Source of the DNA: Desulfosudis oleivorans
GTDB taxonomy: Bacteria; Desulfobacterota; Desulfobacteria; Desulfobacterales; SURF-7
DNA: 64,000 nucleotides
Assembly (NCBI GenBank): GCA_020723305.1
Contig: DYJC01000009.1
Span: forward strand, 149,216-213,215
Direction: 5' to 3'
Shown: in pieces, positions 35,595-45,224 of the stretch
Position numbering within the stretch: the stretch's first letter is position 1
Layout of the letters: each line of letters starts with the position of its first letter
The notes under the pieces: generated by a model
Told to the model about the DNA's origin: nothing
Database searches by the model: none
Seen by the model: the letters and a program-made list of their open reading frames with translations, nothing else
Position numbers and translations under genes: made by a program

Positions 35595-36320
35595 ATGATG
35601 ACATATCTACAGGAAACGGAAATTCTGGATTTCAATCAACCCGTATTCAACCGGCTTTTGGACAGCCGTGGCTGGAAGGGACTGGACCCTTTCAATAAAA
35701 TTCAGGCAGTATATGATTTCATTCAAAACGAAATTGCTTTTGGATATAACGAATCAGACGATATTCATGCATCCCGGATACTAGGGGACGGATATGGGCA
35801 ATGTAATACCAAGACTTCGCTTTCCATGGCGCTTTTCCGAAAGCTTGAAATCCCCTGTCGGTTTCATGGCTTCATGGTGGACAAATCCGTTCAACAAGGG
35901 GTGATCAACGGACTTTTGTATATGATGGCCCCAAGGCATATTATCCACAGTTGGACGGAAATTTATTTTCAAAACCGCTGGATAAATCTGGAGGGGTTCA
36001 TCCTGGATAAATCTTATCTTCAAAGCCTCCAGCACCGATTTCAAAGTATTAAAGGGCCGTTCTGCGGATTTGGCGTGGCAGCCAAAAACCTGCAAAATCC
36101 GCCCATAAACTGGCAAGGCGATCATACGTATATTCAAAATCAAAGCATTGTATTGGATCTTGGCCTGTATGATTCACCGGATGTTTTTTACCGGCAACAT
36201 GGCGCCAATCTGAGGGGAGTACGCAGACCCATGTTCAAACATGTGGTTCGACACATCATGAATCGAAATGTCAAACGGATCCGCGAATCCGGAAAGGAAG
36301 CAGCATGCACCAAAATCTGA
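35595..36320 (+). CDS. Transglutaminase-like cysteine protease-fold protein
   Basis: The 241-residue protein has the transglutaminase-like Cys-His-Asp layout: DGYGQCNTKTSLSMALFRKL near residue 65 (Cys), HSWTEIYFQNRWINLEGFIL near 117 (His, then Asp in the following strand). Such proteins hydrolyse or cross-link peptides. I chose the ATG at 35595 (MMTYLQ) with CAGGAGG upstream; an ATG 25 codons earlier lies inside the AraC gene. The next gene starts 16 bp before its stop. No signal peptide is seen, so it is likely cytosolic. Confidence 0.75.
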   Translation: MMTYLQETEILDFNQPVFNRLLDSRGWKGLDPFNKIQAVYDFIQNEIAFGYNESDDIHASRILGDGYGQCNTKTSLSMALFRKLEIPCRFHGFMVDKSVQQGVINGLLYMMAPRHIIHSWTEIYFQNRWINLEGFILDKSYLQSLQHRFQSIKGPFCGFGVAAKNLQNPPINWQGDHTYIQNQSIVLDLGLYDSPDVFYRQHGANLRGVRRPMFKHVVRHIMNRNVKRIRESGKEAACTKI

Positions 36321-37111
36321 TGGATCAAATAAAAACACTTTTGAATCAAAAACATATTCCTTTGATGGGCGCAGCCTCGGCAGAGAGCTTGAATCACAAA
36401 GCCCCGATGGGATTCAGGCCGGCTGATTATCTTGGGGATGCAAAGAGTGTATTGATATTTGCAAAACCCCTGCCTGTTTCCGTCTTTTCAGCCCCGCCGG
36501 AGGCACACAACATGTTTTATGTAAATGCATTCAGCACCTACTACCATGCCATGGATGAGGCGGCTATTCAAATCTGCCTTCTTCTGGAAACAGCGGGATA
36601 TCCTTCCCTTCCGATTCCTTCCTACAGTCCCATACGGTTTCATGAAGGAGAACCCAAAGGCCTTATCAGTTTAAAACACGCAGCAGCGGAGGCCGGGCTG
36701 GGAAAACTCGGCAAGAACACATTGCTGATTCACCCCCTTTACGGCAATGTATTGAGACTAGGAGGGATTATCACCACACTGGAATTGCCTGTAACCGATA
36801 AACCGGATTTTTCAAAAATTTGTCCGGACGGTTGCGACAAGTGCGCAAAAAACTGCCCAGTTAAGGCCTTGGACGCCGGCAGCATCCATAAGCTGCGGTG
36901 CATGGCTCATTGTCTGGAACATGTGCTCATGCCGCCTAAAAAACTTCTTCGTCCAATGAAATGGCTGATCGCCAGGAGTGCCCGGATGACTCATTTTATG
37001 GAAGTAGTAACACTGAATTTCTTTGCCCATTACGGGATCGAATGTATGGCTTGTCTCAAAACCTGTCCTCATTTTCCCGGAATGAAACAAGGCCGAATTC
37101 CCTTACAATGA
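36305..37111 (+). CDS. Epoxyqueuosine-reductase-like iron-sulfur protein
   Basis: The 268-residue protein resembles the QueG/CapA-like ferredoxin group found near anaerobic metabolic genes. It has a conserved nucleoside-binding-like N-terminal part (GFRPADYLGDAKSVLIFAKP near 37), GKLGKNTLLIHPLYGN near 138, a [4Fe-4S] motif CPDGCDKCAKNCPVKAL near 175-190 and CMACLKTCPHFPG near 245. Its C-terminus lacks the HEAT repeats of true QueG, so the substrate is unclear. It overlaps the transglutaminase gene by 16 bp and closes the operon. Confidence 0.65.
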   Translation: MHQNLMDQIKTLLNQKHIPLMGAASAESLNHKAPMGFRPADYLGDAKSVLIFAKPLPVSVFSAPPEAHNMFYVNAFSTYYHAMDEAAIQICLLLETAGYPSLPIPSYSPIRFHEGEPKGLISLKHAAAEAGLGKLGKNTLLIHPLYGNVLRLGGIITTLELPVTDKPDFSKICPDGCDKCAKNCPVKALDAGSIHKLRCMAHCLEHVLMPPKKLLRPMKWLIARSARMTHFMEVVTLNFFAHYGIECMACLKTCPHFPGMKQGRIPLQ

Positions 37112-37234
37112 AAACGCTTGTAATCTTCCGGCATGATTCCGACTTGATTTCATGTTGACAACGTATATGGTCTGCAAAGGGCGGACACAGAAGTCTGGGT
37201 TTAGGAATCATGCCATCTTGATCGCAAAATTGAA

Positions 37235-37864
37235 TCAGATATCCAAAATTTCTCGAAGATCATTGTCCCAATACTTTTCCCCATAACTGATTAACAGCTG
37301 CTCATCTTTCTGAATTGTCCTTGCAGCCTTGAAAAAAATAACCCAGTGCCCGAGAAAGAGCGTATGTTCGACATCCACATTGAAATTTTCACTGTGATTG
37401 ACAAACCGCATCTCATTGCCTTCCAGCCGCCCGTTGATCTCAAGTTCAGGTGCGCCCTCAATCTGGTCTAGATAATACCATGAAAAATCGGATTCATATC
37501 CCCCGTTCCCCATCTTTCTTCCCGCATTGGAGGCCGGCACCTGAACAACACCGGCATATTCCCCGATAAATGCGTCTTTTGGAATTTCTTCTGCAGCAAA
37601 AACGCCTACGCCAAGTTTTTGATTTACCTGCTTGATATAAATGGGTGCCATGTTGTTTTTTTCGAGATCCTCTTGATAACGACGAGAAAGCTCCTGAAAC
37701 AATATTTTATTTTCAATATAATACGGCGTGTTCTCCAGGTTCATTCCCAGAAGAGGCACCCACCCGATTCTTGTCCGCTCCAGATATTTGACATTCTGAT
37801 TCTGAAAAAAACGTAAAATTTCTTCTTTTTCTCTGTAAATACACATCTCAAATTGGCTCACCAT
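37235..37864 (-). CDS. SET-domain protein
   Basis: The 209-residue protein has a SET-domain layout like a lysine methyltransferase: GVGVFAAEEIPKDAFIGEYA near 87-106 (SET-N), NEMRFVNHSENFNV near 150-163 (the NHS motif for the SAM pocket) and KDEQLLISYGEKYWDN near 187-202 (the Y of the catalytic site). Residues 1-85 are a helical family-specific part. It probably methylates a lysine on a protein, though bacterial SET targets are mostly unknown. It is last in a minus-strand run with the PP2C, kinase and DUF2804 genes. Confidence 0.8.
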   Translation of the reverse strand: MVSQFEMCIYREKEEILRFFQNQNVKYLERTRIGWVPLLGMNLENTPYYIENKILFQELSRRYQEDLEKNNMAPIYIKQVNQKLGVGVFAAEEIPKDAFIGEYAGVVQVPASNAGRKMGNGGYESDFSWYYLDQIEGAPELEINGRLEGNEMRFVNHSENFNVDVEHTLFLGHWVIFFKAARTIQKDEQLLISYGEKYWDNDLREILDI

Positions 37865-37922
37865 ATCAAGCTCATCAACAAAAGAAGGTTTTCAGACCTT
37901 CTGATGGAATCAGAAAAATCGA

Positions 37923-38750
37923 TTAAGTACGAACAGGTTGAAGCAGACCGCTTAATTTTAAACGGCGGTTCCATATCTCCCGGCTTTTTTGCACAGCATT
38001 TTCGATAAAACGATTTTCCAAGGATCGTCCAACCACCGCAATAGTAAAGTTATCACTACCACGGATTTGAAGACTGGCATAGGCCAGCTCATCGACAATC
38101 TGATCCGGATTGACCGTGTTGATGATTATGTTCGACAGGATTTCCGGTTCATCACGATAGGCCATTCCATCCGTACCAAGAAGAAAAACCTGATCCGAAT
38201 TCCATACTCCGGTCTGGATACCGATCTCAGGATGTTCTTTTCCAATTCCAATCGCTCTGGTAACTTTATGCCGGTCCGGATGGTTTTTCGCTTCCTCTTC
38301 CGTGATAACACCCCAGTCCAATAACTTCCGGACAACGGTATGATCTCTGGTAATCTGCTGTAACTTCTTTTTCTCAAACAACCAAACCCGTGTATCACCC
38401 ACCCATGCCACTGTCCACTTTCTTTTTGAAATCAATAATACGGCAACCGTGCTGCAAGGTTGCCCGGAGCTATCAGACTCTTCCCTTCCCAGATTATGAA
38501 CCGCTTCATGGGAAAGCTGAATCGCCTGCTCCAGATCTTTTCCCTGAATAATAGAATACGCGATGGTTTCAGCACAAACCCGGCTTGCCATAGCGCCTTC
38601 TGCATGGCCGCCCATGCCGTCACACAGAATCCACAGCCCAAAAGCAGGACGGGCAATATAATAATCCTCGTTGTGGGATCGGAGGAGCCCGGAATTTGTC
38701 TCCACAGCCCAAAGAATTTTATTTTGATTGTAGCAGATTTTTTTCAACAA
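37923..38750 (-). CDS. PP2C-family Ser/Thr phosphatase
   Basis: The 275-residue protein has the PP2C metal motifs: RSHNEDYYIA near residue 25, ILCDGMGGHAEG near 41-52, VAWVGDTRVWLF near 114, TRDHTVVRKLLDWGVI near 134, TRAIGIG and GTDGM near 190, and GSDNFTIAVVG near 238-248 (the DN motif). It should be a Mn/Mg-dependent phosphatase that reverses the work of the kinase encoded just upstream (54-bp gap). No membrane segment is seen. Confidence 0.93.
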   Translation of the reverse strand: MLKKICYNQNKILWAVETNSGLLRSHNEDYYIARPAFGLWILCDGMGGHAEGAMASRVCAETIAYSIIQGKDLEQAIQLSHEAVHNLGREESDSSGQPCSTVAVLLISKRKWTVAWVGDTRVWLFEKKKLQQITRDHTVVRKLLDWGVITEEEAKNHPDRHKVTRAIGIGKEHPEIGIQTGVWNSDQVFLLGTDGMAYRDEPEILSNIIINTVNPDQIVDELAYASLQIRGSDNFTIAVVGRSLENRFIENAVQKSREIWNRRLKLSGLLQPVRT

Positions 38751-38803
38751 CTCATTTTCATTGGGAATGCCTCAATATATCCAACAATTGAAGCTGGTTC
38801 ATC

Positions 38804-41773
38804 TTATGGATTTTTAACAACTCGAAATCCAAGATTGTAGTTTCGACTCGTCGCGTAATAATAACTCCGATTTGTGGATCTGCTTTCTTTGCTGCCTAAA
38901 AGCCAGCTTCCACCTCTGCAAACCCTGTATGAACCTTCTCCTCTGTAAACCGGGTTGGAAGATTTATGTCGCAGATAGGAATCTGCCAGATAAACATCCT
39001 CAACCCATTCAAACACATTTCCGCTCATATCAAACAGACCAAAACCATTGGGCTTTTTCTTTCCAACAGGTTGGGTTGTGCCGCTGCTGTTATCCTTGTA
39101 CCAGGATACAAGATCCGGTATGTCGCCTCCTGAATATTTCTCGGGCTTACCCCCGCTCCGGCAGGCATATTCCCATTCCGCTTCCGTTGGAAGGCGATAG
39201 GTCGCTTTGCCCTGACTCATCTCATTAAGCCTGGAAACAAATTTTTGCACATCATTCCAGGATACATTTTCCACAGGATAATCTACGCCTTTTTGAAACG
39301 ACGAAGGGTTATCTCCGGAAATGGTTACCCATTGTTTCTGTGTCACCTCATATTTCCCAATCCAGAATCCATCCAGACATACTGCATGAACCGGATTTTC
39401 ATCTGAACTTTTATCCTTGTCATCAAAAGCGCTCCCCATCTGAAAACAGCCCTTTTTAACCCAGATAAATTCCATTTTTGAAATCGGATCGATATTACTA
39501 TTTCCGGCTGGTTCAGCAATCGGGTCCTGCGTAGCGACGATCGGATCATGAATCGGGCCCAGTGTAGCGACGATAGGATCATTTTTCTTAGGATGAATCA
39601 CAACGTCTGTTTCCCAATCCGCATATTTCTCTTTTTTAATTTTAATTGAATATGTCCCTTTTTCCAGGGGATTTGTTTTTCCAGGTGTTTTCCCCATCAA
39701 TTTACCGTTTAAAAACCAATCTGCGCCCGCCGGCTGACTCTTGATGACAATGTCTCCACACGAAGGCATTAAAACAAATTTGGTCTCTTCTTCCATGCCC
39801 GGCAAAACAGAAACCTCCTTCTTTATTGAATCATAGCAAGGCATCTGGATTTCCACCAATACATTCTCTTCTTTCACCTCATACATTTTTATAGGAGTTT
39901 TACCGATCCGCTCTCCGGATATATAGACATCCGCCTTTGCCGGGATACTTGTAATACTGAGTTTTCCCGGAAGAGGTATCAGTGTCGCAGTAAGATCATT
40001 GTCTGTATCCGGTAAGATATCAACTACACCTTGCCACTTTTCATACCCCTTTTTTTGTATTTCAACCGACTGTTTTCCGGATATTGTTTTTTTCAGTGCA
40101 AACGGGGTTGTGCCCACCTGGGTTCCTTCAATAAAAACCGATGCTCCGCCTGGCTTGCTGTCTATCGATATGGCTCCGAGCAGGGGCTTCAGGTCTATCT
40201 GTAATTCAAAAACCTGTGATGGCTGAATCAGCACTTCACCCAGCCAGGGTTGAAAACCTTTTTTTACGGCCTTTACAGTATGAGCGCCCTCCGGCAGATC
40301 GCTTACAATAAGCGGCGAAATTCCTTTCTGATGATCATCAATCCAGATGTCGGCTTTACTTGGAGAAGTTGCCAGCGATAATTGACCGATCGCTTGCGGG
40401 GCTGGTTTTTTTTCCTCCTGCAATGGAATCCTGAAGGTCGCACTCTTTTTTTTGGATTCATCTTCGGCTATAATTACCATCTTTTTCTCAGAAGACGGCA
40501 GATCTCCGGCAGATGGTACCGGCTCTTTCTTATCCGGTATGAAAAAGGATATGACCCGATCCACTGTTTTGTCGTTTTTATCCTTTTGCGAACTTAGTAT
40601 CCAGCCCAGTTCAGCCAGCACAAGCAAGCATAAAAACGCAATAACGCTGTATACAAAAACAGGCTTTTTTACTGATTTCCGAGGTGTTTTCTCTTCGTCC
40701 GTCACAAAAGTTTCAAACCATTCCTCTTTCCAAACAGACGATTCCTCCGTTTCTGCATCAACACCCTTACGCATTTTTTCATTCCCGGGCCCTATTGCTA
40801 TCTTGATATCTGGAACCGGAAGCTCCCCGGAAACCATTTTTACAAATTCCCCGGAGGTTTTCGGACGCAGGGAGCTGTCCTTTGCAAGACCAACCAGAAG
40901 CGCCTTATTAACATGATCCGGCATATTCGGAATCGGGTCCACTGTTTCATGCATGATCTGCCATCTCAAATCCCCTGTATAAAAAGGAGGTCGACCGGAT
41001 AGCAGTTCATAGGCAACCGCCGCAAGCGCATATATGTCTGTCCAGGTGCCGATCCCCTTTCCTCGAATCTGCTCCGGTGCCATGTATGCCAGCGATCCCG
41101 CTGCTTCCCATGCAGAGACACGGGTAGCCAGATCCCGCAGCACTCTGGCAAGGCCAAAGTCTGTAATTTTCGCATACCCGTCGAATGTAAGTAAAATATT
41201 GAGCGGCTTTAAATCCAGATGCACAACCGGTGGGTTTTTACCATGAGCATAATCCAGTGCCTGCCCGATCTGGACTAAAAGCGGAAGCGCTTCATTCAGT
41301 GAAAGGCTTCCACCTTTTTCAACCATAAGGTGTGAAAGAGTTCCGCACTGAACATATTCCATGGTGACAAATGTAAAAGATTCCCATGTATCCAGGTTAT
41401 AAAGTCGTACAATATACTCGTGTGTCAGATCAAGCGCCAGTGCAACTTCTCGCTTCAGATCCGCGATTGCCTTCGGGTCCATGGAAAGTTCTTTGGGGAT
41501 CAGTTTCAGCGCCACATCCCGATCCATATACTTATCATGAGCCTTATAGACTACCCCCATTCCGCCCCTGCCAAGGGGTTTTATAATCTCATACCGTTCA
41601 TCAAAAATGGTCCCCGGATGTAACCCGCCGGAAGGCATTTTCGTTATTCCGCCTGATGCAATGCGATCGATCATTTCCTTATCGATAAAAACATTACAGT
41701 GGGGGCAGTTCATGCCCATCTTTTCAATCGTTTTTTTACAATTCCAACAGGAAAGGCTATTGTTTTTTTCCAT
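38804..41773 (-). CDS. Ser/Thr kinase - PEGA repeats - FGE/SUMF1 fusion protein
   Basis: The 989-residue protein has an N-terminal zinc ribbon (CWNCKK, CPHC; residues 9-26) and a kinase domain (about 60-320) with the Gly-rich loop LGRGGMGVVYK, lysine in ALKLIPKEL, catalytic loop HLDLKPLNILL and DFG. HRD is changed to HLD, so it is not an RD-type kinase. A transmembrane helix lies at about 375-395. Four PEGA domains follow (about 480-745), then an imperfect DPIVAT repeat. A C-terminal formylglycine-generating-enzyme-like domain (about 775-985) has GCFQMGSAFDD, LPTEAEWEYACRSGG and GNVFEWVEDVYL. A PP2C gene follows. Confidence 0.92.
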   Translation of the reverse strand: MEKNNSLSCWNCKKTIEKMGMNCPHCNVFIDKEMIDRIASGGITKMPSGGLHPGTIFDERYEIIKPLGRGGMGVVYKAHDKYMDRDVALKLIPKELSMDPKAIADLKREVALALDLTHEYIVRLYNLDTWESFTFVTMEYVQCGTLSHLMVEKGGSLSLNEALPLLVQIGQALDYAHGKNPPVVHLDLKPLNILLTFDGYAKITDFGLARVLRDLATRVSAWEAAGSLAYMAPEQIRGKGIGTWTDIYALAAVAYELLSGRPPFYTGDLRWQIMHETVDPIPNMPDHVNKALLVGLAKDSSLRPKTSGEFVKMVSGELPVPDIKIAIGPGNEKMRKGVDAETEESSVWKEEWFETFVTDEEKTPRKSVKKPVFVYSVIAFLCLLVLAELGWILSSQKDKNDKTVDRVISFFIPDKKEPVPSAGDLPSSEKKMVIIAEDESKKKSATFRIPLQEEKKPAPQAIGQLSLATSPSKADIWIDDHQKGISPLIVSDLPEGAHTVKAVKKGFQPWLGEVLIQPSQVFELQIDLKPLLGAISIDSKPGGASVFIEGTQVGTTPFALKKTISGKQSVEIQKKGYEKWQGVVDILPDTDNDLTATLIPLPGKLSITSIPAKADVYISGERIGKTPIKMYEVKEENVLVEIQMPCYDSIKKEVSVLPGMEEETKFVLMPSCGDIVIKSQPAGADWFLNGKLMGKTPGKTNPLEKGTYSIKIKKEKYADWETDVVIHPKKNDPIVATLGPIHDPIVATQDPIAEPAGNSNIDPISKMEFIWVKKGCFQMGSAFDDKDKSSDENPVHAVCLDGFWIGKYEVTQKQWVTISGDNPSSFQKGVDYPVENVSWNDVQKFVSRLNEMSQGKATYRLPTEAEWEYACRSGGKPEKYSGGDIPDLVSWYKDNSSGTTQPVGKKKPNGFGLFDMSGNVFEWVEDVYLADSYLRHKSSNPVYRGEGSYRVCRGGSWLLGSKESRSTNRSYYYATSRNYNLGFRVVKNP

Positions 41774-41811
41774 TTTCTCTTCCTTTAGCAGATGGAAAGC
41801 AAATTCAGAAT

Positions 41812-42870
41812 CTATGTTTGCAGAAAAAAATCTTCACACATACCAAAAAAACGATTCACCTGTACCACATCTTGGCTTGCTGTTTTTAAATGCCCTGTAA
41901 ATGATCCAAAAGGTCCCCGATATTGCGTCTTCACAACAAGTGCATTGATATCCACCGTGCGAATTACTTCGGGTGTGAATGTCAGATCAACCATCCCATC
42001 CTGATCCTGAATGCGCCATGGTTTATACAAATCCTCCTTCAGGAAGGTGAAACGGACAGGAGGAAGAAGATGCAACCGGCCATTCAACCAGATGCAGTTT
42101 TCATTATAGGCATTCTGATCTTTGACCTGGTTATCCGTAAGATTCAACCCTACAAGACCCTGTTCCGGATCAAATCCGCCGGCAGTCGCCCAATGCCACT
42201 TCATGACAAACGGATAATAGCCTTTATGGATATCCACCAGACCATAACTATTCTTGCGTGAAAATAATATTGATTTCCCGGACAGGGTCAATTCACCCTC
42301 GATGGGACATACATATTTATGCGAATACATGGCCCGATTCTCTTTCAGGGGCAGACAAACCACAATGGGCTCAGATTCACGCATATCCTCAAAACAGGTG
42401 AACCGGCCTTCCACACCGGGCAACCCTTTTGTCGCATTAATTTTAAAAGATATTGTATGCAGGCCCTCGGTCAGTTCGTTATGAATATCGATTGCAAATC
42501 CTTTCCGGTGAATGGACGCACGACCATTCCAGAGAGCCTGAGGCAAACGGATATTGCCCGGAAGCGTCTTTTTTTCATAAAAATGGATATTACCGGATTT
42601 TCGGTCATAAAGACACACCTGGGCCAGTGCCAGGGTTTTTGCATTAAAAAGTGCCAGACTGATATAATATTCTTCATTGACCAATGCAAAATGCTGCCAC
42701 TCTTTTAAGCGGAAATTCTTAAAAGCACGTGGATATGAAAAAAAACCGCCGATTTCCACATCAAGAGGATTGATTTCCGTAAACTCTTCTTTGAAGGTTC
42801 CAAGATTAAATCGCCCATTGGATATAAGTCTTCCTGGGCTGGGAAGAATCGGTCGAACAGGTTTAGACAT
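41812..42870 (-). CDS. DUF2804 protein
   Basis: The 352-residue protein matches the DUF2804 family: VRPILPSPGRLISNGRFNLG near residue 5, RLKEWQHFALVNEEYYISLA near 53, and the conserved end FGSFTGHLKTASQDVVQVNRFF. The family has an unknown function, with beta-rich structure similar to lipocalin-like or carbohydrate-binding folds. No signal peptide is present. It precedes the kinase-PEGA gene by 38 bp and is probably in the same operon. Confidence 0.85.
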   Translation of the reverse strand: MSKPVRPILPSPGRLISNGRFNLGTFKEEFTEINPLDVEIGGFFSYPRAFKNFRLKEWQHFALVNEEYYISLALFNAKTLALAQVCLYDRKSGNIHFYEKKTLPGNIRLPQALWNGRASIHRKGFAIDIHNELTEGLHTISFKINATKGLPGVEGRFTCFEDMRESEPIVVCLPLKENRAMYSHKYVCPIEGELTLSGKSILFSRKNSYGLVDIHKGYYPFVMKWHWATAGGFDPEQGLVGLNLTDNQVKDQNAYNENCIWLNGRLHLLPPVRFTFLKEDLYKPWRIQDQDGMVDLTFTPEVIRTVDINALVVKTQYRGPFGSFTGHLKTASQDVVQVNRFFGMCEDFFLQT

Positions 42871-43186
42871 AGGGTTCTCCTGAATAAGACTTATTTATTC
42901 TATAGGAATTCGGTTGTTTGGGACAGAATATTGCAGGATGAGAAATCCCTGTCAAGGGAATAAGAAAATTTTCCGGCATATCCATGTTTCTTTTTCGCAT
43001 TTCCGGGCGACTCCGGCTGCCCTTTGGGTCTCAAGGAAGAGATTATCGAGCTGCAAACGAAAATTCTAACCCTATCTGATTTCTTTTTACGACCCTGTAT
43101 TTCTGTGGTAAAGAATAATTGAAAGCGCTCCTCAATAAAGGCATTCTATCCGGCAGCCGTGACCGAAAAACCGCAAAGGAGGCACC
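42871..43186. other. Divergent intergenic region, no gene supported
   Basis: It lies between the DUF2804 and cytidylate-kinase-like starts and holds both start regions. AAAGGAGGCACC is the ribosome-binding site for the plus-strand gene. I found no strong promoter pair or hairpin. Confidence 0.5.
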
Positions 43187-43927
43187 ATGGACAAAAAAAT
43201 AAAACAACCTTGGGATTCTGATTTAAAACTCTATTGGAAAGGTAAACTCCGAGTCAACAAACTTGCGGACGATTATGTTGAACAAATCAATAAGGAAGTA
43301 CTCCGTGAAAAAGTACGCAAATATGATCTTGAAATTTTCCCTACCATCTGTTTCTCTCGTCAAATCGGAGTCGGAGCACTGGAACTGGCACAAAAAACAG
43401 CCCAAAAAATCGGCTACCGGGTAATTGACAGAGAGGTTATTGAAACCATATCCAAAGCAACGGAACTAAGCAAGACCAGTATCGCCACCTTTGATGAACG
43501 CTATCCCGGACAACTACGCGAATGGCTGGGCCGGATTTTCGGAGATCGTGCATTTGATCTGGATCAATACACCCGGCAACTGTTTGTCTCGGCTTTTTTC
43601 CTCGCCCATATGGATAAGACCATTTTTGTTGGTCGCGGTCTCCATTTGATACTTCCCCGTAACCGGGTCTTTGTGGTCCTGTGCATCGGCTCCATGAACC
43701 ACCGGATTGAAAACATAATCCAATCCCTGAAGGTAAGCCGGCAGAAGGCAAAAAAAATTCTCACCCAGGCAGATCAGGAACAAAAAGAATTTTTCAAAAA
43801 AGTACATGGAAAAGAGAGTATGCCTCCTCAGGAATTTGACCTGGTCATAAATATGGATTCTAATAAGGACACCGCTGCTGCGGATGCGATTGTCACCTTG
43901 TTTGAAAGCCGTTTTCCTGTGGAATGA
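43187..43927 (+). CDS. Cytidylate-kinase-like family protein
   Basis: The 246-residue protein matches the cytidylate-kinase-like family: an N-terminal tail (1-50), SRQIGVGALELAQKTAQKIG near 63 (a divergent P-loop), GYRVIDREVIETISKA near 82, and FVGRGLHLILPRNRVFVVLC near 147 with the usual GRG. The family is of unknown function and may phosphorylate a nucleotide or another small molecule. It lies 241 bp before the TRAP genes on the same strand; a promoter candidate lies between. Confidence 0.8.
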   Translation: MDKKIKQPWDSDLKLYWKGKLRVNKLADDYVEQINKEVLREKVRKYDLEIFPTICFSRQIGVGALELAQKTAQKIGYRVIDREVIETISKATELSKTSIATFDERYPGQLREWLGRIFGDRAFDLDQYTRQLFVSAFFLAHMDKTIFVGRGLHLILPRNRVFVVLCIGSMNHRIENIIQSLKVSRQKAKKILTQADQEQKEFFKKVHGKESMPPQEFDLVINMDSNKDTAAADAIVTLFESRFPVE

Positions 43928-44015
43928 TCATACCAATGATAGCAATGGAAATGCTAAAAATTCAGACATCTGAAACAATTGGAAATCAGAAAATTTATCC
44001 TACCTATCAAATTCC

Positions 44016-44045
44016 TTGACAGGTTCGGGAAATTAAAAATATATA
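44016..44045 (+). promoter_or_regulatory. Candidate promoter for the TRAP transporter genes
   Basis: TTGACA at 44016-44021 and TATATA at 44040-44045 with 18-bp spacing, about 120 bp before dctP. A perfect 6-bp inverted repeat TTCAGAcaTCTGAA at 43961-43974 lies upstream and could be an operator. Confidence 0.45.
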
Positions 44046-44168
44046 ACCCATCTGACAATGCAGCCTGAATCCGCTTTTGTTTGAATGCCGAACTGGAAAA
44101 ACAGTATTGAAGGAATTACCGCTATCATAAAAAAAATTTCAGCCTATACCAGACAATGAGGAGACCCC

Positions 44169-45182
44169 ATGAAAAAAAATGCTTTGCTTTCCATTCTACT
44201 GATCTTTCTGACTTTCCAATTAACTACCTTTACTGAGGCACAAGGGAAAACCTACAACCTGAATTACAGCATCTTTTTTCCCGCTTCCCATGGCCAGTGT
44301 CAGGATGGCATGAACTGGGCCAAAGAGATTGAAAAACGAACCAACGGCCAGGTCAAAATCACGGTTTTTCCGGGAGGCACCTTGACCAGCGCAGATCAAT
44401 GCTATGACGGTGTGGCAAAAGGAATTTCCGATCTGGGTATGTCCTGTTTTGCCTATACCCGTGGCCGGTTTCCGGTAATGGAAGCTTTGGATTTACCCCT
44501 GGGGTATCCGGATGGAGTGGTTGCAACTAAAGTCGCGAACACGTTTTATCAAAAAATCAAACCCAAGGAACTTGACGATGTAAAGGTTCTTTATATCCAT
44601 GCACATGGCCCCGGCCTTCTTCATACCCAGAAACCGGTCGCTTCTCTTGAAGATCTGAAAAAAATGAAAATCAGATCAACCGGTCTCAGCGCCAAAGTGG
44701 TTGAAGCGTTAGGCGGTGTCGCTGTTGCCATGCCCCAGGGATCAACCTATGAATCTCTGCAAAAAGGGGTGGTCGAAGGAACATTTGGCCCCATGGAAGT
44801 GTTGAAAGGATGGCGTCAGGCTGAAGTGATCAAACACACAACCGATTGCGCAGCTGTGGGATATACCACTTCCATGTTTGTCGTAATGAACCTGAACAAA
44901 TGGAATGAGCTTCCCAAAGAGATCCAGCAGGTCATGACCGATGTGAGCAATGAATGGATCGGCATCCATGGAAAAACATGGAATGAGGCGGATTCCAATG
45001 GCCGGAAATACACCCTGGAACGGGGCAACAACATCATTGACCTCTCCAAAGAGGAAAACATGAAATGGAAGACCGCAGTCAAGCCCATTATCGATGAATA
45101 TATTCAGAATATGGAAAAACAGGGGCTTCCCGGCAAGCAGTATGTTTCCGAGCTGATGACCCTGATCCAGTCAGGAAAATAA
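44169..45182 (+). CDS. TRAP transporter substrate-binding protein (DctP family)
   Basis: The 337-residue protein has a signal peptide (ALLSILLIFLTFQLTTFTEA) and a DctP fold: FFPASHGQCQDGMNWAKEIE near 37, RTNGQVKITVFPGGTLTS near 52, and the specificity region KKMKIRSTGLSAKVVEALGG near 164, with the conserved arginine that binds a carboxylate in many members. It is exported to the periplasm and delivers an organic acid or related substrate to the DctQM pair. The substrate cannot be named. It heads the operon dctPQM-DUF99. Confidence 0.9.
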   Translation: MKKNALLSILLIFLTFQLTTFTEAQGKTYNLNYSIFFPASHGQCQDGMNWAKEIEKRTNGQVKITVFPGGTLTSADQCYDGVAKGISDLGMSCFAYTRGRFPVMEALDLPLGYPDGVVATKVANTFYQKIKPKELDDVKVLYIHAHGPGLLHTQKPVASLEDLKKMKIRSTGLSAKVVEALGGVAVAMPQGSTYESLQKGVVEGTFGPMEVLKGWRQAEVIKHTTDCAAVGYTTSMFVVMNLNKWNELPKEIQQVMTDVSNEWIGIHGKTWNEADSNGRKYTLERGNNIIDLSKEENMKWKTAVKPIIDEYIQNMEKQGLPGKQYVSELMTLIQSGK

Positions 45183-45224
45183 TCACAAGACTCTGGTTGG
45201 ACTCCGGATGGGGAATATGAAATC

